Shown here: in pieces, positions 42,910-55,379 of the stretch
Layout of the letters: every line of letters begins with the position of its first letter
Position numbering within the stretch: position 1 is the stretch's first letter
Source of the DNA: Eustoma russellianum
Taxonomy: Eukaryota; Streptophyta; Magnoliopsida; Gentianales; Gentianaceae
Reading direction: 5' to 3'
DNA: 64,000 nucleotides
NCBI GenBank assembly: GCA_036186865.1
Contig: AP025054.1
Location: 3,100,020 to 3,164,019 of the forward strand
Program-made: the position numbers and the translations under genes
Notes under the pieces: generated by a model
What the model was told of the DNA's origin: nothing
The model's input: the letters and a program-made list of their open reading frames with translations, nothing else
The model's database searches: none

Positions 42910-45900
42910 ATGCAAACAGAAGCTAGAGTTAGGGTGGTGATGGAAGGAGGGGGAGGGCAGAGAACTTTGAATATGGGTCACGGTCCGGTTGTCGTTGACG
43001 GCGCCACCGCCGATGCTGCTCGTCGGCTCATGACTCAGCATAACGAGAGGTCTTTACGGAGTCAGCAGTCTCAAATGGGTACTGTCTCGCAGCTTCTCGC
43101 CGGTGGAATCGCCGGTGCTGTTGGCAAAACCTGTACTGCTCCTCTCGCTCGCCTTACCATCCTTTTTCAGGTTTTTTTTTGTTCCTCTTGTTATTTCTTT
43201 GGTAATTCCAAATTCGCAAGTAGTTAGATTGAATCGATTAGTGATTAAACCTTCGAGATCGTCGGGAGGATGATGATGATCCGATTATTTCAGAATGAAT
43301 TGGAAATGCTTTTTCCCCCTTAATGTGTACTCATGTTTAGTGATTATTGTTTTGTATGAGAATTGAATTTTTACAGGTACAAGGAATGCATTCTGACGTG
43401 GCTAATCTAAGGAAAGCTTGTATATGGCACGAAGCTAAGCGTGTTATTAGAGAAGAAGGGTTTAGGGCATTCTGGAAGGGGAATTTGGTCACCATTGCTC
43501 ACCGGCTCCCATATTCTGCTGTTAGCTTTTGTGCTTTTGAAAGATATAAAAATGTTGGTAGATATGTTTCTTAGTGAAGTTCCTTCGTATTACTTCGACT
43601 TCTCATATTGTTTCTTTTCCTTTTGGGTCTTTCTGCGTCTGATGCCTATTTCTCTATCTTGGGGCAGTTATTGCAATCCACGTGGGGGTTGGAACGTCAA
43701 GGTGAAAACCTAAGTGCAGATGTTTGTATACGCCTCTTAGGAGGAGGGCTAGCTGGAATTACCGCAGCTTCTGTTACATATCCTCTGGACCTTGTAAGGA
43801 CACGCCTTGCAGCACAGGTAACATTCAACTTCTTGTTGTACTCGTGTATTCTCTTATGCTTTCACTGAGTGATAGGGAAAGTTAGGCGTGTTTCTGGCTT
43901 AACAAACTACAATCCATGACCTGCTTGATTGAATCTGTATGTTTTTGGGAATGCGAAGGGTCTAGTCTGGGTGAAGCTGTTAAATTAGGATATTCCAATA
44001 TGAGATCTTGCATGCGTAGTCTTATATATACTGCTCTGAGTTTATTCTATCTATAAGTTTATCTTGCATGGCGTAGTCTTATTAATACCATAATACGTGA
44101 CAGTCCTGTTCTGTCAAGATTGAACATATTCCGTTTCGTCAGTCAGCGCGACAAACAGAGACCTAGGGCTAGCAGACGGTTCAGTAACTAATGAACACCT
44201 CGATACCACACCTATTTTGTGTCTCTTTTCCTTTTTTTTCACTTTATATCTTCTTGTTCAGATATGATTTTCATTTTTTGGGCTTGTGGAGTATATGGTT
44301 TGTAATAGAGTACAATGAAGACTCATGAACCATATAACTGAGCCTTGAGCCTACCTAGTGGAACTAAGGCTTGAGTGTTATTTTTTCTCATCACATCCAT
44401 ACTTTTGTAGATGAATGAGTTATTAATTCATTTGTTTGTTGCAGACTAATGTCACATATTATAGAGGCATTTGGCATTCTTTACGTACCATTTGCAGAGA
44501 TGAAGGTGCATTTGGCCTCTATAAAGGTCTTGGTGCAACTTTGTTGGTATGTTGTCAAATATCAACGTCAGTTTGTTTGATTTCCCTTACTTTTTGATCT
44601 GCTAATACCGTCCCATAACTGCAGGGAGTTGGCCCAAACTTGGCAATCAGCTTTTCAGTTTATGATACGACAAGATTACTTTGGCAACTGCATCGGTATA
44701 TTCCGCATATTACGGCTCATTGTTAGCAAATATGCTGCTTTGCTTTGTCTGGTTTGGAATACCTGAATCTTTCTGATATTGAGTTGCATTTATACTGATT
44801 CCATCTTTCATTTGCTTTATCTAAAATCTAAATATTTCTCTGACATCAGAGAACCACTTATCCCTCTTATGTTTAATTGAATCATTGATTTGCAAAGCTC
44901 ACAAGTTCACTGGCATTCTTTTCCAGGCCACATGACTCAGCAGTCTTGGTCAGCCTTGGTTGTGGCAGCCTATCTGGAATTGCATCATCTACAAGTGAGC
45001 AGCCTGCTCTTCTCTGCTTTACATGTTTTTCTTCCAAAAACATCAATGATGTAGTAAGGTGGAAAGTTGAGCTAAAATAGAAATATATATTCATCTTTTA
45101 TCTCTTTCTGGTAATGTTATCCTGATTCCTGGGAGATTATCATTAGAAACAGACTAAACGCGGATAAATCTGCTTGACAATCTTTTTTTAGCTGTCCATC
45201 CACTTTAGATTTACAGTACTTGTGTTTCGGACAAATTTGCAATTACTGATGTACCATTTTCTGAGTGTTTCGTGTCTACTGAAATGTGTAAAAATTGTTC
45301 ATATTTTATGCTCTTATGTAATTAAATAGTGTCGTTTGTACATACTTGAGAAGATCTTAACACCTTTAGCTGTCTTCTATGCTTTTGATGCAGAGAAGCA
45401 GGATGAGGTGCGGGCTTCTCACTAAGTGTTTAACCAGAGTGACCCTTAGTGAAGATGCCCTGAATTATTTTTGTGGAATATGAAGTTCTTGCAAGGAACT
45501 TGGAAGTATCACTTGCTTTTAGTAATTTATGAACTAACTTTATGCTGAATATGAGTTTTCTGGTTTAAGTGACTTTCTCCATACCCTTACTGGATATAAC
45601 ATGGTTCTACAAAGATGCAGTTGTCCCAGTTTCTAGGATGACTGCTCTCATTGATCCAATATTTAATTGAGGTTACCGATGTGAGACGTGCCTCATTGAG
45701 GTATGCTTCTCAGTCTGGTTCTACAATTGCTCCTTGAATGTAAACACCTTAGATTTTCATAAATGCCAAGGTTTGTGCTGGAAGTTTTTTGTGATTCCCA
45801 AGTTCTCAGTTTTTTAAATATTTACCTAAAGGGATCGGCTTCTGGCCCTTGCTCTTTTTGTTTGGTGTACTAACTAAAGGAAGTGATTGAGTTTGACGCA

Positions 45901-46682
45901 TAAGAAAGTTTTCATTCAGTACAATGGGGAGAATCAGACATTACTGTCTAGTATTGAATGGTTGTGTGTCTTTCCGGAAATTGGGCTGCTGGGCAAGGCT
46001 GCTAACAAGACTTGAGGCTAGAAAAAGGTCGAAAATGTGTTTTTGGTCTGATAAACGATAGGTGTTTCTTCTTATTTTTCTCTTCCTCCTCCCCTTGGTA
46101 CTGTATCTCTGTTCGCCTTCAGTTTGTTCTGCTCCCAATAAACTTATATGCTTTCTTTCTGGAAGCTGTTTTTCCTTTTTCAGAATATCAATTTTTTCAT
46201 GTTTACATTTATTTTAATGGTTTAATCTAAAGGGTTAACTCGGGTGCTAAGAGAATTTAATGTCTGGAAACGTAATGGCCTTTGAGAAGTAATTATGAGC
46301 CTCAAAATATTCTCTTTCCCTTTTCACGCTTTAGTGTGAGCATTTGTGGAAATGTATTGAAGTTAGGTTCTGAACTCTTAAATGTTATCCCGTGGTTTGA
46401 ACCACACAGAATACGTTACAGCTTTTTCTGTATGCTTCTGCAGTAACTTTCCCTTTGGATCTTGTGAGGCGTCGAATGCAGTTGGAAGGAGCTGGTGGCC
46501 GTGATCGTGTTTACAAGACTGGAATTTTTGGTACATTCAAGCAAATCTTCCGGACTGAAGGTCTGCGTGGTTTATATAGAGGGATTCTTCCCGAATATTA
46601 CAAGGTGGTACCGAGTGTTAGCATTGTGTTTATGACCTACGAAACATTGAAAGAGCTGCTGTCCAACATTTCTGAAAGTTGA
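42910..46682 (+). CDS. Mitochondrial carrier (SLC25) family protein
   Basis: Inner-membrane metabolite transporter of the mitochondrial carrier family. Seven exons join in frame: 42910-43170, 43377-43553, 43668-43817, 44445-44546, 44625-44695, 44927-44994 and 46444-46682. They give 355 residues. After an N-terminal extension of about 55 residues come three carrier repeats. The first signature is CTAPLARLTILFQ, the second TYPLDLVRTRLAAQ, the third TFPLDLVRRRMQLEG. Each is followed by a matrix segment (EEGFRAFWKG, DEGAFGLYKG, TEGLRGLYRG). The ATG at 42910 is chosen because the same frame upstream has only a non-ATG start. It resembles the Arabidopsis At3g53940-type subgroup, whose substrate I cannot state. 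Intron 6 is the longest (about 1.45 kb). Convergent with the gene at 48.5 kb. Confidence 0.92.
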
Positions 46683-48087
46683 TGTTCATCTCTCTGAAGG
46701 TTAGTTCATTTAAATACTAGTTCCTCTTATTTCTCTTGTTTGTAACAGCATGTTTGAATGTCAGATCTGTGGTAAATGGTGATTATGCTTTATTATATGT
46801 TTACTGTTGTATCGAATATTGAAAGAAAAAAAAGTTTGCAGAGTTATCAGTGGCCCCAGTGGCTGTTATAAACATTAGCAGCCTTGTTTTTTTGGTTTTT
46901 TTTTTCATTTTTGCTTTTCTATTATATAAGGCTTCCCCCACCATCTTTATTTGTGTCTAACTTACTGTATGATTCAACAACTGCTAAGCCTCAACTATTT
47001 ATTGCTACAATTTATGTTTTAAACTATCACTATTTGCTTGCTTTGCAACCTTTTCATAATGCCATGTTTTAATTGACATAGCAGCCAAGTAGATGTCAGA
47101 GCTAGAAATACAGCTTTCTGAATGGTTTTGTGCCTCTGCTGAGTACTCGTTTTTCTTGATCAGGTTAGGTAGATTTTTGATACACTCCATGGCTACTTCT
47201 GGCCTACCTGTCCATCACGTGTCCCGTGTGTAAGTATTAGGGGACTCCCTTTCGCAGTCGCCACTGCATGGACCTGCTAAAATCAAGTGGCCTAGAGTTG
47301 GAGTCATTTTACATTACGGAGTCATGAAATCTCAATCAAGACTGCATCTGAGGAAGCTTGAAATAGAAGAAAACATTTGATTTCCATTGCTGCTCACCAG
47401 ATGAGATTTGTCTACAGAGAGTAGTAGAGACTCGATTAAATAGGACTTCTAGAATTGGTCGTGCCCGACCGACTGTACAATATTGAAGGGCTTCGAACTT
47501 GACATCCATGCTCATAATTATTGGTTCAAGTGCTCCATGTAGAAGGTTAACTAGAAAGGCTAAAGCGTAGGATCCTTTTTTTTTTTTCTTGTAGGTAATC
47601 TTCATTTGACATATTAAATCATTCGATTGACACTTTTTTGGCGTAAAGGAAGGGAAGTTTACCTGTGCACTTGATGTCGATGTTTGAGTTACCTTTGTTT
47701 TAGGCAATCTGGAAGCGAGTACAAGAAAGTAGCTTCCTGCCTCCCCAGTAATGGATGTTAGCATTCTGTTTCCGAACCAGAAACACGACGGAAGAGGTCT
47801 CGCTTAAAAATTCTGCAACCCCTTTTATGGTTCCGATTATAAGCTGGCTATGGATCGACTAAGTGCAAACATAAGAAAAGACACGATTAGGACATGTATG
47901 CAATCTCATTGACGTGTTACGAATACAGATTGATCGCTTTTGGTTTCTGAATTTTTGAACTTGTTACATGAATGTGACACACTTTAGAGAGAGAGTGTGA
48001 TTTTCATACTGAATCATTCAATTCGAAAGGGGTTTACTTCTTCCACTCTGTCCCGGGGATCAATTTAGCCACATTTTCATGTTCCAA
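46683..48087. other. 3' flank of the carrier gene and intergenic DNA
   Basis: Holds the carrier 3' untranslated region (extent unknown). I see no recognisable domain in the open frames, including 47336-47764. Confidence 0.5.
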
Positions 48088-48330
48088 TTGAACACTTTCC
48101 ATTTTGATTATTCTCAGAACCCTGTTTAATCAATGGAACACATTAGCTGCCCGCTCTCAGGTTGGGCAGTAAGAGTTGGAAAAGGGCAATCACCCATCCT
48201 TAAAACCATTGAACACTTTCCATTTTTGATTATTCTCAGAACCCTGTTTAATCATTGGAACACATTAGCTGTTCGCTCTCAGGTTGGGCAGTAAGGATTA
48301 GAGAAGGGCAATCACTCATCCTTAAAACCA
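48088..48330. repeat. Two-unit tandem duplication of about 121 bp
   Basis: Units 48088-48208 and 48209-48330 both run from TTGAACACTTTCCATTTT through TATTCTCAGAACCCTG and CTCTCAGGTTGGGCAGTAAG to CATCCTTAAAACCA, with a handful of differences. It sits in the gap between two convergent genes. Confidence 0.9.
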
Positions 48331-48539
48331 AACTAGCGTTCTTAAGACCGACTACAATAAATCATTTTTCGCCTTTTGAAAGTCAACTTTCAAAGAATAT
48401 TACCACATCAGGAACCCCAGAAAAATTAGGGGGGGAGGGGGGGGTTGGTGTTTATAAAGTAGTTCGATAAACTTTATCCTTCAAGTAGCTAACTCAACTT
48501 TTGAGGCATTAAAGCAGATGTTTTAGACACATAGTGAAA

Positions 48540-51500
48540 TCATAAAGGAATACATCCTGTCAGTCGAATATGATCCAATGTGCGACGCAATCCATACTTC
48601 TTCACGGCGGCATTGGCGGCCCTAAATCCTCCTCCATATGCTGCAGATGCATCGTTAGCGATCTGATGCATGAAAAACTCCCCCAGCTTTGTTTCCACAT
48701 GCGATCTTGCTCCTTTCTTGGAAGACGAAGACCCTGCGGGGGCTGATGATGAAGCTGTAGAAGCAGATGCCATGTTTCTGAATTCAGGCATCACTTCTGA
48801 CTCAAGCCACAGGTGAGCGAGTACTTGACAGATTCCTTCTTCAACCTCAGGGGTGAGATTGCGGAAGCCTGCAAGGTTTTGAAAAATCTTTGTGAAACTC
48901 ACGTGGTGAAGTTCGTTACATTGTTAGCTTCACTAGAAATGTTGAAAACAACTGTAGAATGAAATACCGAAAATATTCTGGTTTGACATTGCAATCTTAT
49001 CGTCAAGATAGAATTTAGCCATGTAAAATACTTTACCTCTAAGACGTAGCCAGGCGTGCATGAGCTCATGGGCAAGAATGGCACCAGTTAGCAGCCTGTG
49101 TTGAGACAAAATCAATCTCCCAACAGTAAGACTTGGCAACAAAGATAAAATATTCATCTGAAAAGACACAATCCCTTCCTGATGAGACTTGTAAGGATAT
49201 GAGGCGGGGGCGGCAAACAGGTAGCCTTTCGTGTTTCATGTTTTTTGGCTTTCGAATATCAAAGTATCAAACTATACATAACCCCTTTTTTTTGCGTGTA
49301 CGGAAATAGATACACAAACCTGTACATGTCAAGTCTCATGTCGTATATCAGGTTCATCCATAAACTTGGCAAGTACAAATATTTCAGGTTGTGTTCGAGT
49401 AATCTCATTTATTTTCAGGTTTTTACAGGTTTTGTGTGTTTTTCAAGTTTCATGTATTTAAACCGACAATTGTTACAATGTATCATGGAAACAACAATAA
49501 GTCCAAAACCAAAGATTCAAGATTAAAAATGTCATAAACCATGAAATGAAGACGGAAGAGGAGGAGAGAGACGCAGGGCAGCGGCTGTAAAAGGAGGGAG
49601 CAGAGGCAAAGGGAGGCAGAGGCGACGTCTGTTAAAGATGGAAGAGGAGACGGAGGGCAACGAGTGTAAAAGGTGGGAGCAGAGGTGGAGGGAGGCAGAG
49701 GAGGCAGTTATTAAAGACGGGAGAAGAGACGGAAGGAGAAGGAGGCTGGAGGGAGGCGGAGGGCGGTCGGGCGGGAGACAGAAAGTTCAGACTTCAGAGA
49801 AGAGAAGAGAGAATGATGTAGGGGTTGGTAGCCAAGATGGGGCGGCAAGGCGGACAAAGGGTAAGAGCTCTTCAAGTTTTAGGATTTTTAATTTTACAAT
49901 TTTAACTTTAATAATTAATATTTGGAATATATTTAAAAAATCTGGGTATGACAGGTATAAATGGATAACCCGCGGGTGTACCTGGACACAACCCGTTTTA
50001 GCAGGTAAGTTCCAGGTCTTATCCGATTTGTACACGAAACCTGTCAAGGGTATTACCCAAACCCGCGAGAAGCATGTCAGGTTCGGATATGTTTTCGTGT
50101 CGTGTCTGAGATTGTCACCTGAGGCACTTTTTTTCCCATGGAATATGTGAAATCAGGAGCGTATCAAAGAAACGAAAACAATGTCAAGGCAACGTTTCCA
50201 GACACCTAATTATCTGCATTCACAACTAAGTTACCTTGGGAGGCCATACAGAGCTAGAATGGCTGTGACTTCACATTTTCGGGTCAATTTCTGCGCATGT
50301 GTTCTCATCCCTACTAATCCTTGCCCCCCGACTTTTGGCCTCCTCAGTATCTGGATATCATTCAGCGAAACAGCAAAGTAGTCAAACCTTTTTGCTGACA
50401 ACCAAAGAAGTCTTCAAAACTATTAAATCAAAGCATCAAACCATGTTCCAACAAATAAAGGAACATGGTAAACAAAAGTTAAATCAACTGTCTTACACTG
50501 CTGACAGTTTGCTCTTCAGACAGGCATAAGCCTCTAGTCTCTGGCATATGATGAAAACCCTGAAAAATTAGTGATATCAGTAGAAATACCATCACCAAGG
50601 ATCTATATCAGGAGAAAAATTATATTACATTTTTTTCGCCTTCAATAGCTTCGTTTAGTGCATGCCTTTCAACAAGAAGCATCGGAACTTGCTGATCAAT
50701 TTTCATGTTCATGCCTTCATAGTAGTCTCGAATTGAATGATAGAGTGGTTGGCAATCACCAGTATCCATGATGGAAGATTCCATACATTCTAAGCATAAA
50801 CTACGACCATCACCAAGTGACATGTATTTCGTATTTCGTGGCTAAATAGGAAAAGGTAGATTAGAACTTGGACCTCATAGCCAAGTACACTTGCAAAAAT
50901 AAATGTCAATCTAAATGGTAAAAGGGAAGTTATACCTCCAGACGCTCACAACTACAGCAACGGGCAGTCTCATCATAGTCGTGTGAAGGACAATATTTTT
51001 GAGACCAGAAAGGATGGCACCTATACTCAATAAGGCCAGAGCTGTTCGAGGGGATCTGAAAATTGTTAATTATCTATAAGCTTCCTTTCAGAAGAAAATA
51101 CACTTCCTTTGGCAACTAAAAGATGGGATTCAGCATTAAGCATGTCACATTGATAATCATAAAAAAAGGAAATAAAAATAAAGACAAAATATGTTGATAA
51201 ACAGAAAGATTTTACCAGGGCAATTTTAAATTTAAACCTAAATTGGAATCTCTTTACAATACAGTATGCAGATGAAATCATCTAGCATGTTGAAATACGA
51301 GAAATAAGTATTCAATGAAGTCGATGGTAGTTTAGAGGTGCTATCTTCTTACAAATTGATGGCAGACTTCACACTTGGGATGAGTCAGCTCTTTGAAGCA
51401 AGACTTATGGTATGCATTCCCCCTTGACAAAGAGAACTGAATCAAGCAAAAAAGAGTCAACATAAGCCAGAAAGAGGGAATCATAATTGCATTTTTCTTT

Positions 51501-53548
51501 GAGGTGAAATGTCATATAAGCAAGAACATTGTTTCATACCCTCGCGATTATGGTAAAAGACATGGGATCAGGCTAAAGAAACAAACCTCGAATTCAGTGA
51601 TTGGATAGCCACAGGCACGACAACGGAAGCACTCTGGGTGAAAGAAAGTCCCCATGCATCCTAAGTAATTCCCACTGCCAATTTCACGATTGCAGCCCCC
51701 GCAAACTCTGTAAGACAAGTATTACATAAACAAATGTACATGATATGCTTATATTTAAATGCAGGCGGATGCTAAGTTGGAGTACAAATGAAAAATATTA
51801 TAATGCTGTGAATCATTGCAAAGGCATTCTAAGTACAATGGTACAACCTATTCCACAGAAGTACTAAGTAATTAGATAGATAGTGCATGAAAGATCAATG
51901 GCAGGAAATGAACATGAAAATCTTAAGTTTCCTGGTGGAGCAGTAAAGATAAAGCCAAAAGGTCCATATTAATGCATCTTGTGAGTAGGGAAAATTGTTT
52001 GTGTCTTTGTTGATGGAGAATATTCAGCCCACATATTGATACACCTTGGACATGTAAGCAAGTGAAATCAGATGTTATCACTGGAGCAGGGATATGTGTT
52101 TTAATCTTAGGGTACCCAAAAATATATACTCCACTAAGAAAACAGTCACCTGTACACCCTTGGATAATATTCTCTGGGAGCATATGAAGAGTAGGGCTGG
52201 TTGAAGTCATTATGGAGTTTTCTTGGCAGGTCTTCATCATTAGCTGTTTGCCATCGATGACCTTACAAGAAAAAGTTAGAAACTCAAATGTCTAACAATA
52301 GTGAGTGGAAATAAAGCTGTTGGATGTAAAATCATGGAAGGAGAAAGTCAATGGCATTAGCTCGGCTTACCAAAGATGAGAAACTTAGTACAATGGCTGC
52401 ATATTTCTTAGCATTAAGAAGTAAGAAAAGAGGGGATCACCTGGTGGTTTCTTTAAATCCTCAGCCAGAGAAAGTGCAATTGCACGGTCTAATTCCTGTT
52501 TCTCTCTATTTGCTCGAGCATTATCATCCTGTAAGAGATCTAACATATATTAGCTCTTTTCCAATTATGAAACAGTGGATATATATTATTTAGTCATGTA
52601 GGCAAAGAATGACTTAGAAGAAAGGTCTCTGTAGCAGGGTCTTTATTTTGCTCAAGGGTTCTTTATGGAAGGCGGAAACACCTAGTAGCCAGCAAAAATT
52701 GAAGCAATACATTTTCTTATGCAATAACATAAGTCATGAAAATCCCAAAGTATAACCCAATACTGCCTGATCTTAGACTTCACTGAATTCTAAACAAGCT
52801 ATCTAACTCATTAGTGCCATAAAACACTCTGAATTCCTTTAAAATCATGATGTTAAAACCTTTTAAAACTCTGAGCACTGCCTAATATCCATGAAAGGAT
52901 GATAGGGATAGTACCGCTTTTTACAAAAGATTATCCCAAGCAAGTTCTGGAAAGTACCTTTTACATCACTAAGTTATCAGATAAATCTTGATCGTATAAC
53001 ATTACCTAAACAAAATCTAATCCTTCACCACTTTACTCTGGGAACCAATCAGATATTCAAATTGCCAGACGAAATAAAATTATGAACAAAGCAATCAAAT
53101 GAAAATACTATCTAGTGCATGAGTAAAATTTAGAAGAAAAAAGAAAAGGAAGAGAAATTACCAAGGGTCGAATAGGAGCCCGCCAAACCATATTTTCTTC
53201 CCCTAAAAACTGTGGTTGATGAGGACCACTTGTAATATTCCCCCAATTTGACCCGCCTTTAAACAGCTTATTCAGCCATTTCATGAACCTGGACTTCCTC
53301 TCTGCGTATGAAGAAACAAAGTCCCGTGCTTGAACCCCAGAACCACATAAATAAAAAGAAAAGGGACCGGGGTGGGGGGGAGGTCCAATCTTTTATGCAT
53401 AAACAACTTTTAAACAAAAATTCTCAAGTGGGGTGGGGTGTATACTAAAAAGAACAAATAATACAGGAATTCTGTCAAACAGACAAAACATCAAACACTT
53501 ACCGTATACGCAAGGTTGGGACAAATGGTTGATGCTGGAAGAAGACAT
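48540..53548 (-). CDS. DAR2: DA1-related LIM/UIM peptidase, DAR2-like
   Basis: Growth regulator of the DA1 family, ubiquitin-activated zinc peptidases that limit cell proliferation and organ or meristem size. Twelve exons join in frame: 53548-53503, 53301-53162, 52528-52441, 52261-52150, 51707-51587, 51436-51353, 51055-50936, 50841-50629, 50559-50497, 50350-50235, 49095-49037 and 48868-48540. They give 496 residues. In order: short N terminus with MKWLNKLFKGGSN, one ubiquitin-interacting motif (ELDRAIALSLAED, about 73-85), a LIM domain (C131xxC134, H152xxC155, C158xxC161), a LIM-like CCSCERLE block, and the C-terminal peptidase domain with AHELMHAWLRLRG (zinc ligands H377 and H381, catalytic E378). 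The C terminus reads YGLRRTLDHIRLTG. The single UIM, the MKW start and the HELMH variant fit DAR2 better than DA1 or DAR1. All key residues are present. Confidence 0.93.
49205..50125. mobile_element. Probable transposon insertion in DAR2-like intron 10
   Basis: This intron is far longer than its neighbours. Its ends differ from the gene in composition: GGGCGGCAAACAGGTAGCC on the left, and CGCGGGTGTACCTGGACACA with GTTTTCGTGTCGTGTC on the right. These are words I associate with non-autonomous hAT-type elements. Long terminal inverted repeats were not resolved, so borders are approximate. Open frames inside, including the 170-residue one, look spurious. Confidence 0.35.
49550..49770. repeat. 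Purine-rich tandem repeat
   Basis: Units of about 80-87 bp begin GACGGAAGAGGAG, GATGGAAGAGGAG and GACGGGAGAAGAG. They share GTAAAAGGNGGGAGCAGAGG and GTTAAAGA endings. At least two full units and a partial third are visible. Confidence 0.75.
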
Positions 53549-53991
53549 GGGCGAAAGGGAACTGAAAAATGCAAGTATATAAGCAAAATTTCCTTGTTTT
53601 GAAGGAGGAGCTGAAAAGGAAAGGTAGAAAGAAAGAGAAGGGGAAGGAAGAAAGTGGGGGTTTGAAAGGGAATAGAAGAACAGGGAGAGAAAGAGAAAGA
53701 GAGAAGTGGGAGAGAAAGGAACAAAGGCATAATTGATAAAGGTTGAGTTATGAGGAGAAAGAAAGAGAGAATCTAGGAGAAGGAAAAGAGATTCTTGGCT
53801 TGGGATCAGAAATGAAGAGAGGGGAAAGAAAGTTGGAAAAAAATGGAGAATCTGCTGAGGAGGACAGGTGATGGAAAGGAAGGAGAAAGGGAGAAGCTTA
53901 AAGGGGTTTTGCTGCACAACCGTTTTTGAACGGCTGAAACACACAGAGTTTGAGTGACCGTTGAGCAAGCGGTTTTTCTTGCAGAGTAGTC

Positions 53992-53999
53992 TGACGTCA
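53992..53999 (-). promoter_or_regulatory. TGACGTCA palindrome upstream of the DAR2-like gene
   Basis: Perfect 8-bp bZIP-type C-box/CRE palindrome about 445 bp upstream of the ATG. The stretch between, 53560-53870, is strongly pyrimidine-rich on the gene strand, as is common for plant leaders. Binding is inferred from motif alone. Confidence 0.35.
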
Positions 54000-54019
54000 G
54001 CTTGATTCTGCTCATATTA

Positions 54020-54425
54020 AAAACGTTAAATTCCCATGACTCCTACGGAATTGTTAGAATTTCATAACAATCTATCCAATATATCCCTACCTAATCAAAA
54101 GCTATGGTTAGGGTCTGAAAACGATGAGCGGTAGACAAACAACATTTTTATTCCGAAGGATAGAAAGTTTGATTCCAGTGAGACTCCATCTCTATATGTA
54201 TGTGCATAAATAACACAAAAATAAAGATATGATGTACTAGTGTATTAGTAAAGTAACTCATTAAACACAAATAAGAAGCTTCCGATATTAAAATACTCAT
54301 AAACATGTGTCTGCACATATAATGCAAGACAAAGACAAAAAGAAAAACAAAAAAAATGCAGAGTCAACTTAAAGCGTATATAGTATCTAAGCCGAAATAT
54401 ACTCTAAGGTACCGCTATATCCTGC
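54020..54425. other. Intergenic, nothing recognised
   Basis: Upstream flank of the DAR2-like gene with no gene or repeat end that I can support. Confidence 0.45.
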
Positions 54426-54429
54426 TAAA

Positions 54430-54750
54430 TCTTGTTAACCTTAATCATCTGTCTCCATGAACTCTTATCCTGGACCATGTCCTCAGAGAGTTGCAAATCT
54501 AGTAGGTCATACCTAATCCGCTCATCCAAGTCAGTTTGGGTCTGCCTATACTCATCTTTCCCTTACAACGAGGCTTTCAATTGCTCTGACAGACGTCGTT
54601 GTCTGTCTCCTCCTGACATGCCCAAACAATTTCAGTCTCTCCTCTCTTATCTTATCTGCTATATTAACCACACATAACCTTTTCTGAAACGCCTCATTTC
54701 TGATCTGACCTAGTCTTATATCTATACATCCACCTCATCATCAGAGAATG
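54430..54750 (-). mobile_element. RTE-type LINE remnant, C-terminal part
   Basis: Minus-strand translation, across frames, gives MMRWM, then IRNEAFQKRL, DKIREERLKLFGHVRRR, and a DLQLSEDM ending. This matches the region after the reverse transcriptase in plant RTE LINEs. Frameshifts and stops are present. Confidence 0.75.
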
Positions 54751-54874
54751 TAAATGAAATAAAACGATTTTCTTTTTTGAAGACCGTTTTTCAAGATGTC
54801 ATTATAGATACATCTTCCCTTACTGATATATAGGTAATTTTTTGAAACATGTAAACCGTAAACTGAACCGTGAA

Positions 54875-55059
54875 GGAACGGGATCCCCTGACCGCCCCCT
54901 TGGTGACCCCCTTCAGGACCGCCCGCCACGTGGCACACAGGGGGGGGGTGGTGAGGCTGGACAGGGGTGACCCCATCCAGCCTCACCACCCCCCCTGTGT
55001 GCCACGTGGCGGGCGGTCATCTCTTACCGCCCCCACTGGGGGGTCAGGTGATCCGAACT
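54875..55059. mobile_element. Mutator-type foldback MITE with CACGTG arms, copy d
   Basis: Starts GGAACGGGATCCCCTGACCG and ends GGTCAGGTGATCCGAACT. GAACCGTGAA flanks it at 54865-54874 and 55060-55069, and the match extends to 16 bp counting neighbouring bases. The arms carry CCGCCCGCCACGTGGCACAC and its inverse GTGTGCCACGTGGCGGGCGG. It is the most GC-rich member. Confidence 0.85.
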
Positions 55060-55071
55060 GAACCGTGAAGG

Positions 55072-55375
55072 CCTCTTTTCTTTTTCTTTTTTGAGTTGAG
55101 TTCCAGGAAAGTAAAGTTGACAACTAAAAACAGCACACATGCAGAAGCAACAATATCATCACTAGGGAAAATAATGTTCCAAACACAATATATCGCCTTC
55201 TTTATAACCAGATCTGTTGATTTTTTTTTAATTTGGTTATAAAATCAAATATGTAATAATATACGTCTTTTTTCCTTAGACAAACATAGGTTTAATATGA
55301 AATTTATCCCATCAAATGAAGAAGTTCCTCGTTTCTCTTCCCTTTTCCCCTATCGTAAACAGAAATCAACAAGCG
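55072..55375. other. Spacer between LINE remnants
   Basis: AT-rich, no coding or repeat signal that I can support. Confidence 0.4.
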
Positions 55376-55379
55376 CAAA

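Noticed and set aside
47336..47764. 142-codon open frame in the carrier 3' flank
   Set aside because: No recognisable domain, contains a Lys homopolymer from an A/T run, and lies antisense to the probable 3' untranslated region.
49638..50150. 170-codon open frame rich in Glu, Arg and Gly
   Set aside because: Arises from a purine-rich tandem repeat inside an intron and runs opposite to the host gene, with no domain.
51923..52240. 105-codon open frame containing LPENIIQGCTGD
   Set aside because: Wrong frame over exon 4 of the DAR2-like gene. The correct frame ends in PREYYPRVYR and continues into the LIM domain.
53393..53968. 191-codon Ser/Phe/Leu-rich open frame
   Set aside because: Product of the CT-rich leader of the DAR2-like gene. 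Only the first 15 codons of the nested MSSSSINHL frame are kept, as exon 1.
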